This document shows positions 55,277 to 62,935 of a DNA stretch of 64,000 nt, in pieces (the stretch's first letter is position 1; the number at the start of each line of letters is the position of its first letter). The notes under the pieces were generated by a model. The model did not search any database. It was not told the origin of the DNA and worked only from the letters and a program-made list of their open reading frames with translations. A program made the translations under genes and the position numbers. Source of the DNA: Caballeronia sp. dw_19 (lineage in GTDB: Bacteria > Pseudomonadota > Gammaproteobacteria > Burkholderiales > Burkholderiaceae); the NCBI RefSeq assembly GCF_018449515.1, contig NZ_JAAVUQ010000016.1:62001-126000 (forward strand), written 5' to 3'.

Positions 55277-56760
55277 ACAACTGCACGCTCAAGACCGTAA
55301 CGCCTGCCGAACTCAACGCGGCCGCCGCCGATCTTCTTGATCATGGAGGGCGCATGCAGGTTGCGTATGCGTGGTTTCCGAGACCGGATAGGCCGGAACT
55401 GCGCTATATCGCGACCGTGCCCGGCCGGCGGGAGTTCATGGGCTGGCGCGTCGATGCCGGCGAAGCACCGGTTCAGAGCCTTGCCAATAAGTTTCCGCTG
55501 CTCGGCTGGCATGAGCGCGAGATCATGGAAATGAGCGGTGTTGTGTTTGCCGGCCATCCGGAGCCGGAGCGCCTGGTAACCGCGTTTTTGCCGCTGACGG
55601 CGCGTGGGCCGCTCGAACCGGCAGATACGTCGCGTGCAAGCGTAGCGGGCTCGCTTGCAGCATCGACGCTGCCGCAGATGTCCGGCAAGCACGTCCAGCG
55701 ATTGCCGTTCGGTCCCGTGCGAGCGGATGTCGTCGAGTCCGCCCAGTTCATTTTCTACTACGTCGGCGAAGGCATTCTTCACTATCACCCGAACCTGTTC
55801 CTCAAGCACCGCGGGATGGAGAAACAATTCGAGGGGATCGACATTGAACGAGGCGTTCTGCTGGCCGAGCGTGTGTCGGGCGTGGACACTGTCGCGCATG
55901 CGCTTGCTTATGCGCAGGCCGTCGAGGACGCCTCGGGGTGCATCCCGCCGCCGCGCGCACGGTGGCTTCGTGTCATCGCGGCGGAACTCGAGCGTACCTA
56001 CAACCACTTGCACTACCTCGGCCACTTGTGCCATACGACGACGCTGAAGGTTGGCGAGGCCCAGGGCAAGCTGCTGGAGGAGCGGGCGAAGCAAATGAAT
56101 GCGCTTGCATCGGGTAGCCGACTATTGCGCAGCATTGTCTGGCCGGGTGGCGTACGCCGGGATCTGGACGTGGTTGCGATTTCCCAAGGCGTCGCGACGC
56201 TCCGACGCGAACTGGACCGGTACGTCGATCTCATCGAGCGGACCACCAGTCATCTCGACCGTCTTATATCCACCGCGCCGCTCAGTCAGCAGCTCGCCTT
56301 TGATCAAGGCGCTACCGGGCCGATCGAGCGGGCGTCAGGCATCGATCGTGATCTCAGGCGGGATCATCCGTATGCCGCGTACGGTGAACTGCCGCCCGCT
56401 GTCGCGACCCGTAGCGAGGGCGATGCGTATGCCCGGATGAAGGTGCGTATCGCGGAACTCCGGGCGAGTCTGGAACTGCTCGACGACGCCATCATGCGCG
56501 GCGTTCCTGCTGGACCGCTGCTTGAGCCTTGTCGTCGCGTGCCGAACGCGGAGGGGCTCGGGTGGGCGGAATCGTCGCGTGGGAGCGTACTCTACGCGCT
56601 GCACTTCGACGACCGGTCACGCATTGCGCGCGCGAAGATCAAGTCGCCTTCGTTTTCGAACTGGCGGGTTTTTCCCTTCACCGTGCATGACAGCAACATG
56701 ATGGACTATGCGATCAACGAGGCAAGTTTCGGTTTGACCATTTCGGGTTGTGCACGATAG
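55273..56760 (+). CDS. HycE/HyfG-like large subunit (NuoCD fusion) lacking NiFe ligands
   Basis: A 495-residue protein: a NuoC-like N-terminal 130 residues (LGWHEREIMEMSGVVFAGHP) and a NuoD/hydrogenase-like rest (GPVRADVVESAQFIFYYVGE, KHRGMEKQFEG, ERTYNHLHYLGHL). Where hydrogenases carry RxCGxC, residues 199-205 read ERVSGVD. The C-terminal DPCxxC box is replaced by LTISGCAR at the end. None of the two cysteine pairs that bind nickel and iron remains. It therefore cannot be a NiFe hydrogenase and resembles complex I NuoD or energy-converting-hydrogenase-related (Ehr) subunits. Confidence 0.88.
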   Translation: MNNCTLKTVTPAELNAAAADLLDHGGRMQVAYAWFPRPDRPELRYIATVPGRREFMGWRVDAGEAPVQSLANKFPLLGWHEREIMEMSGVVFAGHPEPERLVTAFLPLTARGPLEPADTSRASVAGSLAASTLPQMSGKHVQRLPFGPVRADVVESAQFIFYYVGEGILHYHPNLFLKHRGMEKQFEGIDIERGVLLAERVSGVDTVAHALAYAQAVEDASGCIPPPRARWLRVIAAELERTYNHLHYLGHLCHTTTLKVGEAQGKLLEERAKQMNALASGSRLLRSIVWPGGVRRDLDVVAISQGVATLRRELDRYVDLIERTTSHLDRLISTAPLSQQLAFDQGATGPIERASGIDRDLRRDHPYAAYGELPPAVATRSEGDAYARMKVRIAELRASLELLDDAIMRGVPAGPLLEPCRRVPNAEGLGWAESSRGSVLYALHFDDRSRIARAKIKSPSFSNWRVFPFTVHDSNMMDYAINEASFGLTISGCAR

Positions 56761-56772
56761 GACGGAGCGGTT

Positions 56773-57594
56773 ATGTCTCTATGGACCTGGTTCGGCTTGA
56801 CCAGCGGCAGCGCCAGTACCGGCTGGCCGCTCAAGGGTGACGCGCACGGCCAGCAAGGCGTGCTTGGCATGCCGCGGTATGACGCGGCCAAATGCCAGGA
56901 GGGGTGCGACGCATGCGTGCAGGCGTGCGTGACGCATGCCATCACGTTTTCGCCGGAGCTTGGTGAGAATGCGCGTCCAGAGGTGGACTGGGGCCGCTGC
57001 ATTGTCTGCCAGCTCTGTACTGAAGCGTGTCCGACAGGCGCTTTTACACCGTCTGAAGATTGGGCGCTCGGTGTGAGGCAGCGCGACGACCTGGTGTGGG
57101 CCGAGGGGCTCGCGTCCGATGCAGCCAGGGATCAAGCCAGCGATCTCTCCGATCAAACGCGCCGACCGTTTCGGCGTAGCCTCCATATCCGCCACGTCGA
57201 CGCAGGATCGTGCAATGGCTGCGAATCGGAATTGCAGGCGTTGAACAATCCGTTCTACAACCTGCATCGGCTCGGCATCTTCTTCACGGCGTCCCCGCGC
57301 TCGGCCGATGTCCTGCTCGTCACCGGCCCCGTGACGCATGCGATGCGCGCGCCGCTGCTGCAGACCTATGAGGCGATGCCGGACCCGAAGTGGGTCATCG
57401 CGACGGGCACGTGCGCGGTGTCGGGTGGTGTCACGGGCGGCAATTACGCGTGCGGCAACGGGCTTGATGGCGTCTTGCCGGTCGACATCTATCTGCCGGG
57501 CTGCCCGCCGAACCCGGCTGCGATCATTCACGCGCTGCTGTTGCTCCTTGGCCGTGCCGAGCAACGGATGCGAGGAGGACAGCTTGAGCGCTGA
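56773..57594 (+). CDS. Fused ferredoxin and NuoB-like subunit (HyfH/HycF + HyfI/HycG)
   Basis: A 273-residue fusion. Residues 41-52 carry an unusual CxxxCxxCxxxC set (CQEGCDACVQAC) and 76-86 a standard one (CIVCQLCTEAC), for two [4Fe-4S] clusters. From about residue 135 the NuoB/hydrogenase small subunit follows, with N2-type cluster ligands Cys147 and Cys150 (SCNGCE), Cys214 (GTCAVSGG) and Cys244 (PGCPPNP). In E. coli these are separate proteins. The redox chain looks complete although the NiFe site is gone. GGAGCGG precedes the start. Confidence 0.87.
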   Translation: MSLWTWFGLTSGSASTGWPLKGDAHGQQGVLGMPRYDAAKCQEGCDACVQACVTHAITFSPELGENARPEVDWGRCIVCQLCTEACPTGAFTPSEDWALGVRQRDDLVWAEGLASDAARDQASDLSDQTRRPFRRSLHIRHVDAGSCNGCESELQALNNPFYNLHRLGIFFTASPRSADVLLVTGPVTHAMRAPLLQTYEAMPDPKWVIATGTCAVSGGVTGGNYACGNGLDGVLPVDIYLPGCPPNPAAIIHALLLLLGRAEQRMRGGQLER

Positions 57595-59575
57595 TCTGAT
57601 TCTGGCCGCGAGCGCACTGTGGTTCGCCGCCGCCATCCTTTCGCCGCTGCGCCCGGTTCGCGTGTTGGTCAGATATTCGCTGACCGCCGGTTGCGTACTG
57701 GGAGTCGTTGCGTGTCTGCTCGCTTTGCCTACTGCGACGCCGCGCGTCGAATTTCCGTTTGCGCTCGCGTCGCAGCGAATCGCGTTCAAGCTTGAGCCGT
57801 CAGCGCTATGGCTATTGGGCTTTGGTCTGGTACCGGCCACCTTCGCCTGCTGGCTGGGCTCGCCGCTCTCGGGTCGCACAGGGACGTGGTGGATGGGTGC
57901 ATCGCTGAGCTTGTTGGGTGCGTTGGGCGTGTTCGGCCTGCAAGACGGCATCTCGATGCTCGTCGCCTGGGAGGTGATGAGCCTGGGCGGAGCGGTGATG
58001 CTCGCAGGCGAGCGCGCACGCGACACCAATGGCAACGCCGTGCTGCTCATGCTTGCGCTGCTCGAGGTGGGCGCAATCGCACTCGTCCTCGCGATCCTGC
58101 TGCTGGACCACGCGGCGGGCGGCATCAGCTTCGACGCGTTCAGTGCTCATGCGCCCCACGCGTCAGCGCTTCTGTCGTGGGTGGCCGGCGTCGCGCTGCT
58201 TGTCGGCTTCGGCGCGAAGCTCGGCCTCATCCCCTTCTATGAGTGGTTTCCGCGTGCGTACTCGAGCGGTAGCGGTGCGACCGGCGTGCTCTTTTCCGGG
58301 GTCGTACTGAACGCGGCGTATTTCGCGCTGAGCCGTGGCTGGAATAGCTGGCTGGGCGTCGCGAGCGATAGCGGCACCGCATTCGGATTGGGTGTCGTCG
58401 CGATTGCAATCGGCGTGGTCAGCGCGGTGCTGGCGATTTTGTTCGCGTTCCAGCAGGACGACTGGAGAGCGTTGCTTAGCTACTCGTCGGCGGAGAACGC
58501 GTCGGTCGCGGTGGCGATGCTCGGCGTGACGCAACTCTTTCGCAGTGACCAACTGGGCGACCTCGCGGGACTCGCGTGGACCGTCGCGTTGCTTCACCTC
58601 GCCGGCCACTCGCTCGCCAAAGGTGCGCTCTTTCTGGTCGCCGACGGCATCCAGGCGTCGACCGGCACCTACGATATCGTGCCGCGCGGGTGGCTCAAAA
58701 ATAGCGGTTTCATGCTAGGGCTCGGCGCGGCCTTTGCCGTGATGAGCCTCGCCTCGGTTCCACCGCAAGCGGGATTCGTCAGTGAATGGTATGTCTTCCA
58801 AACGGTGTTTCAAGGCTTTCATCTCTCGGCCTTCACAGGACGCCTCGCGCTCGTACTGGCTGGAGCGGGCCTCGCACTCGCGGCAGCGGTGGCGCTTGCT
58901 ACGTTCGTGAAGCTGTTCGGGTTGGGGCTCCTGGGCATGCCGGATGTCGACTACGCGCGGCCGGTGCCGCGACGGAATGCGGCAGTCGTCGGGACGCTGG
59001 GACTATGCGTGCTCGCAGTGGCCGTCGGTGCACCGCTCTGGCTCAACGCGCTGGCGAGCGGTGCCCAGACGCTGTTCCAAGTCAACAGTCCCCAGGCAAT
59101 GGTTGCGGGATGGCTGCTGGTACCGTTGACCGGCAAGTTCGCTTTTATCTCGCCGTCGAAGCTCATCATTGTGATGCCGTTGCTGGCGCTTCTGCCGCTC
59201 GCACTCCTGAGGCTCACGAAAACGCGTCCGGTGCGGCGCACGGCGGTCTGGTTCGGTGGCATGACCCCGGATGGTCGCGAGGCGATGACCACGCCGCTGA
59301 CATTCTCGAACGCGATGCGCACGTTCTATAGCTTCGTATATCAACCGACGATGAGCACCGAGCGCGAACACGAACAGCGCGAGTACTTTATCAAGCGGCT
59401 GGTTTTCTCCGAGGGCGTGACCGATCTGTTCGAGCGGCATCTGTTCGCGCCTGCGACGCGGATCGTGACGTGGTCCGCCGAGAAGTTGCGTGCATTGCAG
59501 TCCGGTAACCTGAATTTCTATCTCGCACTGATCGGCGGATTGCTTGTCGCGATACTGGCCTTGACGCTGGTATAG
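57584..59575 (+). CDS. Antiporter-like proton-channel subunit (HyfB/HycC/NuoL type)
   Basis: A 663-residue protein with about 15 membrane helices and a C-terminal extension (QPTMSTEREHEQREYFIKRL). GFGAKLGLIPFYEWFPRAYS and FQQDDWRALLSYSSAENASV are the channel landmarks. It starts at TTG 57584, 5 bp after AGGAGG, overlapping the previous stop. A start inside the previous gene (57338) is rejected. Last gene of the complex. With the HyfF-like subunit it provides two ion channels. Confidence 0.87.
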   Translation: MSADLILAASALWFAAAILSPLRPVRVLVRYSLTAGCVLGVVACLLALPTATPRVEFPFALASQRIAFKLEPSALWLLGFGLVPATFACWLGSPLSGRTGTWWMGASLSLLGALGVFGLQDGISMLVAWEVMSLGGAVMLAGERARDTNGNAVLLMLALLEVGAIALVLAILLLDHAAGGISFDAFSAHAPHASALLSWVAGVALLVGFGAKLGLIPFYEWFPRAYSSGSGATGVLFSGVVLNAAYFALSRGWNSWLGVASDSGTAFGLGVVAIAIGVVSAVLAILFAFQQDDWRALLSYSSAENASVAVAMLGVTQLFRSDQLGDLAGLAWTVALLHLAGHSLAKGALFLVADGIQASTGTYDIVPRGWLKNSGFMLGLGAAFAVMSLASVPPQAGFVSEWYVFQTVFQGFHLSAFTGRLALVLAGAGLALAAAVALATFVKLFGLGLLGMPDVDYARPVPRRNAAVVGTLGLCVLAVAVGAPLWLNALASGAQTLFQVNSPQAMVAGWLLVPLTGKFAFISPSKLIIVMPLLALLPLALLRLTKTRPVRRTAVWFGGMTPDGREAMTTPLTFSNAMRTFYSFVYQPTMSTEREHEQREYFIKRLVFSEGVTDLFERHLFAPATRIVTWSAEKLRALQSGNLNFYLALIGGLLVAILALTLV

Positions 59576-59669
59576 ATCGCTTGCGAAGGGCAGGGTGCGT
59601 CCCCTTGCAGAATACTGGCGAACGCGCTGTTGTGACCGTATGTCATGCGCCTCTTGGCGCACGCCGTTG

Positions 59670-59698
59670 TTGCGTTGCGCAAATTTAATCCGTAAAAT
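59670..59698 (+). promoter_or_regulatory. Predicted sigma-70 promoter of fluoride riboswitch 4
   Basis: TTGCGT (59670-59675) and TAAAAT (59693-59698) with 17-bp spacing, 10 bp before the aptamer. Confidence 0.55.
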
Positions 59699-59708
59699 CC
59701 GTGTTTCT

Positions 59709-59763
59709 GGAGATGGCATTCCTCCAAACAACCGCCGATCCTTCGGCTGATGATGCCTACGAG
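59709..59763 (+). promoter_or_regulatory. Fluoride riboswitch 4 (crcB motif)
   Basis: GGAGATGGCATTCCTCC, CAACCGCC and GGCTGATGATGCCTAC. P3 is GCCGA/TCGGC, again covarying. GCCTACGA (59755-59762) can pair with TCGTAGG (59781-59787) and TTCCTG with CAGGA, forming the alternative hairpin. It leads directly to the CLC-type fluoride exporter (59842), a classic target of this riboswitch. Confidence 0.92.
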
Positions 59764-59841
59764 TTCCTGGGTGCAGGAGGTCGTAGGTCGTCCGTGCGAC
59801 GCCCTGTCGCCCAGGTTTGATGTTCTGCAAACCTAAAAATC

Positions 59842-61152
59842 ATGAAACGTCTCAAGTCTGTCGAACAGATCGCCATGGTGCCGTATCTGGCGCGTTGGCT
59901 GCTGCTTTCCTCTGTGCTGGGCACCCTGGCCGGGTCCGCCTCCGCACTTTTCCTCTTTGCATTGGACCGCGCCACTGATACACGCCTGGATCATCCGTGG
60001 CTCGTCTGGTTGCTGCCGTTCGCGGGGTTCCTGACCGGCTGGATCTATCACCGCGTCGGCAAGAGCGTCGAGGGCGGTAACAACCTGCTGATCGACGAGA
60101 TTCACGATCCGCAGAAGATCGTGCCCAAGCGCATGGCGCCGCTCGTGTTGGTGGCCACCGTGATCACTCACTTGTTCGGTGGCTCTGCGGGCCGCGAGGG
60201 CACAGCGGTCCAGATGGGCGGGGCGCTGGCTGACCGGGTCACGCACCTCTTCGATCTAGGTCGAGAGGATCGTCGCATCCTGCTGATGGCCGGCATCGCA
60301 GCGGGCTTTTCGTCGGTCTTCGGCACGCCTCTCGCCGGTGCGATCTTCGGCCTTGAGGTGCTTGCGATCGGCCGCCTGCGCTATGACGCGTTGCTGGCGT
60401 GTCTCGCCGCGTCTGTCGTGGCCGACGCGGTATGCCGTCTATGGGGCATTCACCACACCGTGTATTCGATCCCGTTCGTGCCGCCCGTCACGGCCCTCGG
60501 GTTTGGATCCGCGATCATTGCCGGTATCGCATTCGGTGTAGTGGGGATGCTCTTTGCCGACTCGACGCATGCGTTGTCCTCCCTCATCAAACGCAAGATC
60601 GCCTATGCGCCTTTTCGGCCCGTAGTTGGTGGTGCCGTGGTGGCGATCCTTGCCACCGTCCTGAACGTTCCGCAGTACCTGGGTCTCGGGATACCGACCA
60701 TCGTGCAGGCCTTCAACGGCCCATTGCCCGTCTATGACTTTGCCGGCAAATTCGCCTTCACCGTGGTCACGCTTGCGTCAGGATTCAAGGGCGGCGAGGT
60801 GACTCCGCTCTTCTATATTGGCGCCACGCTTGGCAACGCACTGGGTCACATCCTGGCGTTGCCGATACCGGTGCTCGCGGGGCTCGGCTTTGTCGCCGTG
60901 TTCGCCGGTGCGGCGAACACCCCGATCGCGTCGACGGTGATGGCAATCGAACTCTTTGGTCCTCAGATCGGCGTGTATGCCGCCTTGGCGTGCGTGGTCA
61001 GTTACCTCTTTTCCGGCCACACGGGAATTTACCGCGCCCAACGAGTCGGCCACGCAAAACATCCGCTCATTCCAGCCGGCATGCGCTTGGCCGATATCCC
61101 GGCCTGGCGCCGCGCGCGCCGCAAGGCCGCGACCGTCTCCGCGCAATCCTGA
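59842..61152 (+). CDS. CLC-type fluoride/proton antiporter (EriC-F)
   Basis: A 436-residue membrane protein of the CLC family. GGSAGREGTAVQMGG (GREGT at 117-121), SVEGGNNLLIDEIHDP, FGTPLAGAIFGLEVL and SGFKGGEVTPLFYIGATLGN mark the fluoride-specific CLC-F branch, which has GGEVTPLF in place of the chloride GxFxP motif. It exports F- in exchange for protons. It lies 79 bp downstream of fluoride riboswitch 4 and 30 bp before a DUF190 gene. No crcB/fluC gene is found in the window, so this is the only fluoride exporter seen. Confidence 0.92.
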   Translation: MKRLKSVEQIAMVPYLARWLLLSSVLGTLAGSASALFLFALDRATDTRLDHPWLVWLLPFAGFLTGWIYHRVGKSVEGGNNLLIDEIHDPQKIVPKRMAPLVLVATVITHLFGGSAGREGTAVQMGGALADRVTHLFDLGREDRRILLMAGIAAGFSSVFGTPLAGAIFGLEVLAIGRLRYDALLACLAASVVADAVCRLWGIHHTVYSIPFVPPVTALGFGSAIIAGIAFGVVGMLFADSTHALSSLIKRKIAYAPFRPVVGGAVVAILATVLNVPQYLGLGIPTIVQAFNGPLPVYDFAGKFAFTVVTLASGFKGGEVTPLFYIGATLGNALGHILALPIPVLAGLGFVAVFAGAANTPIASTVMAIELFGPQIGVYAALACVVSYLFSGHTGIYRAQRVGHAKHPLIPAGMRLADIPAWRRARRKAATVSAQS

Positions 61153-61181
61153 ACGCTTCGAACACTTTCCTGCCCATCACC

Positions 61182-61529
61182 ATGACTCAGCTGATTTCAC
61201 TTCGCCTGTATTTCCACCATTCCGAAAGGGCTCGTCCGACACGCTTCTGGCATCGGGTGTCGCGACCGAGTCTTGCCTCGCACTTACTTCGCCATGCGAA
61301 GGAAGCGGGTATCGAACAGGCACTCTTGCATCGCGTCCATGCGGGTTACCTGAAAGGTGACCGGCTGCATCACGAACACATCGAGATTGCGCATCACCGT
61401 TTTCCGCACTGTATCGAACTCATTGACCTGGATGCCAAGGTGCGCGACTTCTGGCGTACACATGGCAAAGGGCTCGACAACGTGAGGGCAATTTTCTTGC
61501 CGTGCGAACTACCGATGCAGGCGACGTGA
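61182..61529 (+). CDS. DUF190 (COG1993) family protein 3
   Basis: A 115-residue, more divergent member: MTQLISLRLYFHHSERARPT, LHRVHAGYLKGDRLHHEHIE and HCIELIDLDAKVRDFW, with the VRAIFLPCEL ending in place of VFYTR. Histidine-rich compared with copies 1 and 2. It follows the CLC-F gene by 29 bp and should be read from riboswitch 4. Confidence 0.8.
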   Translation: MTQLISLRLYFHHSERARPTRFWHRVSRPSLASHLLRHAKEAGIEQALLHRVHAGYLKGDRLHHEHIEIAHHRFPHCIELIDLDAKVRDFWRTHGKGLDNVRAIFLPCELPMQAT

Positions 61530-61772
61530 CCAACAGCCACGCGGGCGGAGTCGACCATGAAACCATAGACCAGGATGCGGTTGGCAGGGCAGTTCACAGT
61601 GCTCGGGTTTGCGGTGCTCGTGACCCAGGTCATGGCCTGGATGCTGTGTCCACGGCCGTGAATTCTGTTTATGGCAGCATCTCGCCCGTCTGGTTTGCGG
61701 CTTTCAGTGCGTTGACGGTGCCTTTCCCCACGCGCGTTACGTCAAGCTTGTTCCCTGCACGTCGGAAAGCCC
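61530..61772. other. Gene-free interval at the right edge of the fluoride island
   Basis: A 243-bp gap between the last DUF190 gene and the end of the GntR regulator gene (opposite strand). A short minus-strand stretch reading VGKGTVNALKAANQTGEMLP before a stop near 61672 could be a gene remnant, but I cannot place it. No terminator with a T-run is evident. Confidence 0.35.
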
Positions 61773-62483
61773 TTAGTCGAACAGTGACTCGAGATTCGGA
61801 GTGTCGTTCTGAGGCGCGTCCAGCTTCAAGGTCTCTGCGACATGCGCCAGATGTTCAGTCATGCAGGACGCCGCGAGTTCGGCGTCGCCTGCCTCGATGG
61901 CATCGATAAGATGGACGTGTTCCGTGTGCGGGCATGCGGGCACGTTCGGCTTGTCGTAGAGCGTGATGATCAGGCAGGTGAGCGACGTCAATTCGCGCAT
62001 CAGTCGCAGCAGGATCTCGCTGTCAGCCATCTCCGCGATGAGCGTGTGAAATTCGCCGGACAGACGGATGATCGTCGGACGGTCATCCTTTGCGCGCGCT
62101 TCTTTTTCTAGCCGGCTATGCCGGCGCAACGCGCGAATCTGCGCCGGCGTGATCGTATTGCATAGCATGCGTACCATATCCGGTTCGACCATGCGGCGCG
62201 TCACGAACACATCCCGTGCCTGTTTGACACTAGGACTGGCGATAAATGCGCCACGGTTAGGGACCAACGTGACGAGTCCCTCGTGCGCCAGCCTGCCCAA
62301 GACCTCGCGAATCTTGGTGCGGCTAACGCCTGCCAGCTCCGCCAGCCGATCCTCGATAAGACGCGTACCCGGCGCCAGCCGCTGCTCCTGCACGGCTTTG
62401 TGCAGCCGTGCGTAGATTTCTTCATTGCTATAAGTCTTGCCGGATCGCGCCGCCTCAGCGGGCTCGAGAAAGGGCGCAGCCAA
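61773..62483 (-). CDS. GntR (FadR subfamily) transcriptional regulator
   Basis: About 236 residues. The winged helix is RLAELAGVSRTKIREVLGRL followed by PNRGAFIASPSVKQARDVF. The FCD effector domain follows, with metal-binding histidines in SGEFHTLIAEM and EHVHLIDAIEAGD. The TTG at 62483 is preferred because CAGGAGAG lies just before it. An upstream TTG (62513) is also open. It is divergent from the racemase-hydantoinase operon, with palindromic operators between, so it likely represses that operon. Confidence 0.85.
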   Translation of the reverse strand: MAAPFLEPAEAARSGKTYSNEEIYARLHKAVQEQRLAPGTRLIEDRLAELAGVSRTKIREVLGRLAHEGLVTLVPNRGAFIASPSVKQARDVFVTRRMVEPDMVRMLCNTITPAQIRALRRHSRLEKEARAKDDRPTIIRLSGEFHTLIAEMADSEILLRLMRELTSLTCLIITLYDKPNVPACPHTEHVHLIDAIEAGDAELAASCMTEHLAHVAETLKLDAPQNDTPNLESLFD

Positions 62484-62523
62484 AAATCTCTCCTGTCGAT
62501 AACCTGAAATCAATCGGTTCGGC

Positions 62524-62545
62524 TTGTATACAGTTTGTATACAAA
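62524..62545. promoter_or_regulatory. Predicted GntR operator
   Basis: TTTGTATACAAA (62534-62545) is a perfect palindrome, and a second box TTGTATACA (62524-62532) precedes it. The TGTATACA core is typical of FadR-type GntR regulators. It lies upstream of the regulator gene at 61773-62483. Confidence 0.65.
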
Positions 62546-62935
62546 GTAATAAGCGGACATAGGTACAGCATCAGCTTCATTATAAAGTGGCTTGAGCGGG
62601 ATTTAAAGCAACTTCCGATAACGAAGAGCACATGAAGACAGGCAGCAGCCTTGCATCGCACCGCAGCAGTGCTGAAAATCGTTCTAGCGGTGCCGCTTTG
62701 CACAGATACAGTACTTCGTGAGTCCATGCACATGTTGTGAGCACCGGGCAGGAAACCTATCCCGCTTGGGGCAAATCGCTTGTCCAGCATTGCATACGAT
62801 CACTAAAATAATTGCATGCAATAGACTCTACATTCTGGCATGAAGCTTGCGCCAATGTGGTTGGCGCTCCTCACCACCGATCAATCCAACAGGCGGATAT
62901 TGAAATGGCGAGGGCGAAAGGAGATTCACAAAACG
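62546..62935. other. Gene-free leader of the racemase operon
   Basis: A 390-bp interval. A frame from 62840 joins the racemase gene, but it lacks family similarity and a ribosome site. GATCACTAAAATAATTGCATG near 62799-62819 is AT-rich and may hold the promoter. No RNA element recognised. Confidence 0.4.

Noticed and set aside
54787-56094. A 435-codon minus-strand frame over the HyfF/HyfG-like genes
   Set aside because: Antisense shadow across two well-supported genes.
55273-56760. Calling the large subunit a functional NiFe hydrogenase/formate hydrogenlyase subunit
   Set aside because: Both cysteine pairs needed for the NiFe centre are missing, and no hyp maturation genes or formate dehydrogenase-H are next to it.
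43661-62000. Duplicate of the tRNA-Sec 3' end as a right attachment site
   Set aside because: I looked for a copy of CTGCTGCTTTCCGCCA after the island and found none in the window.
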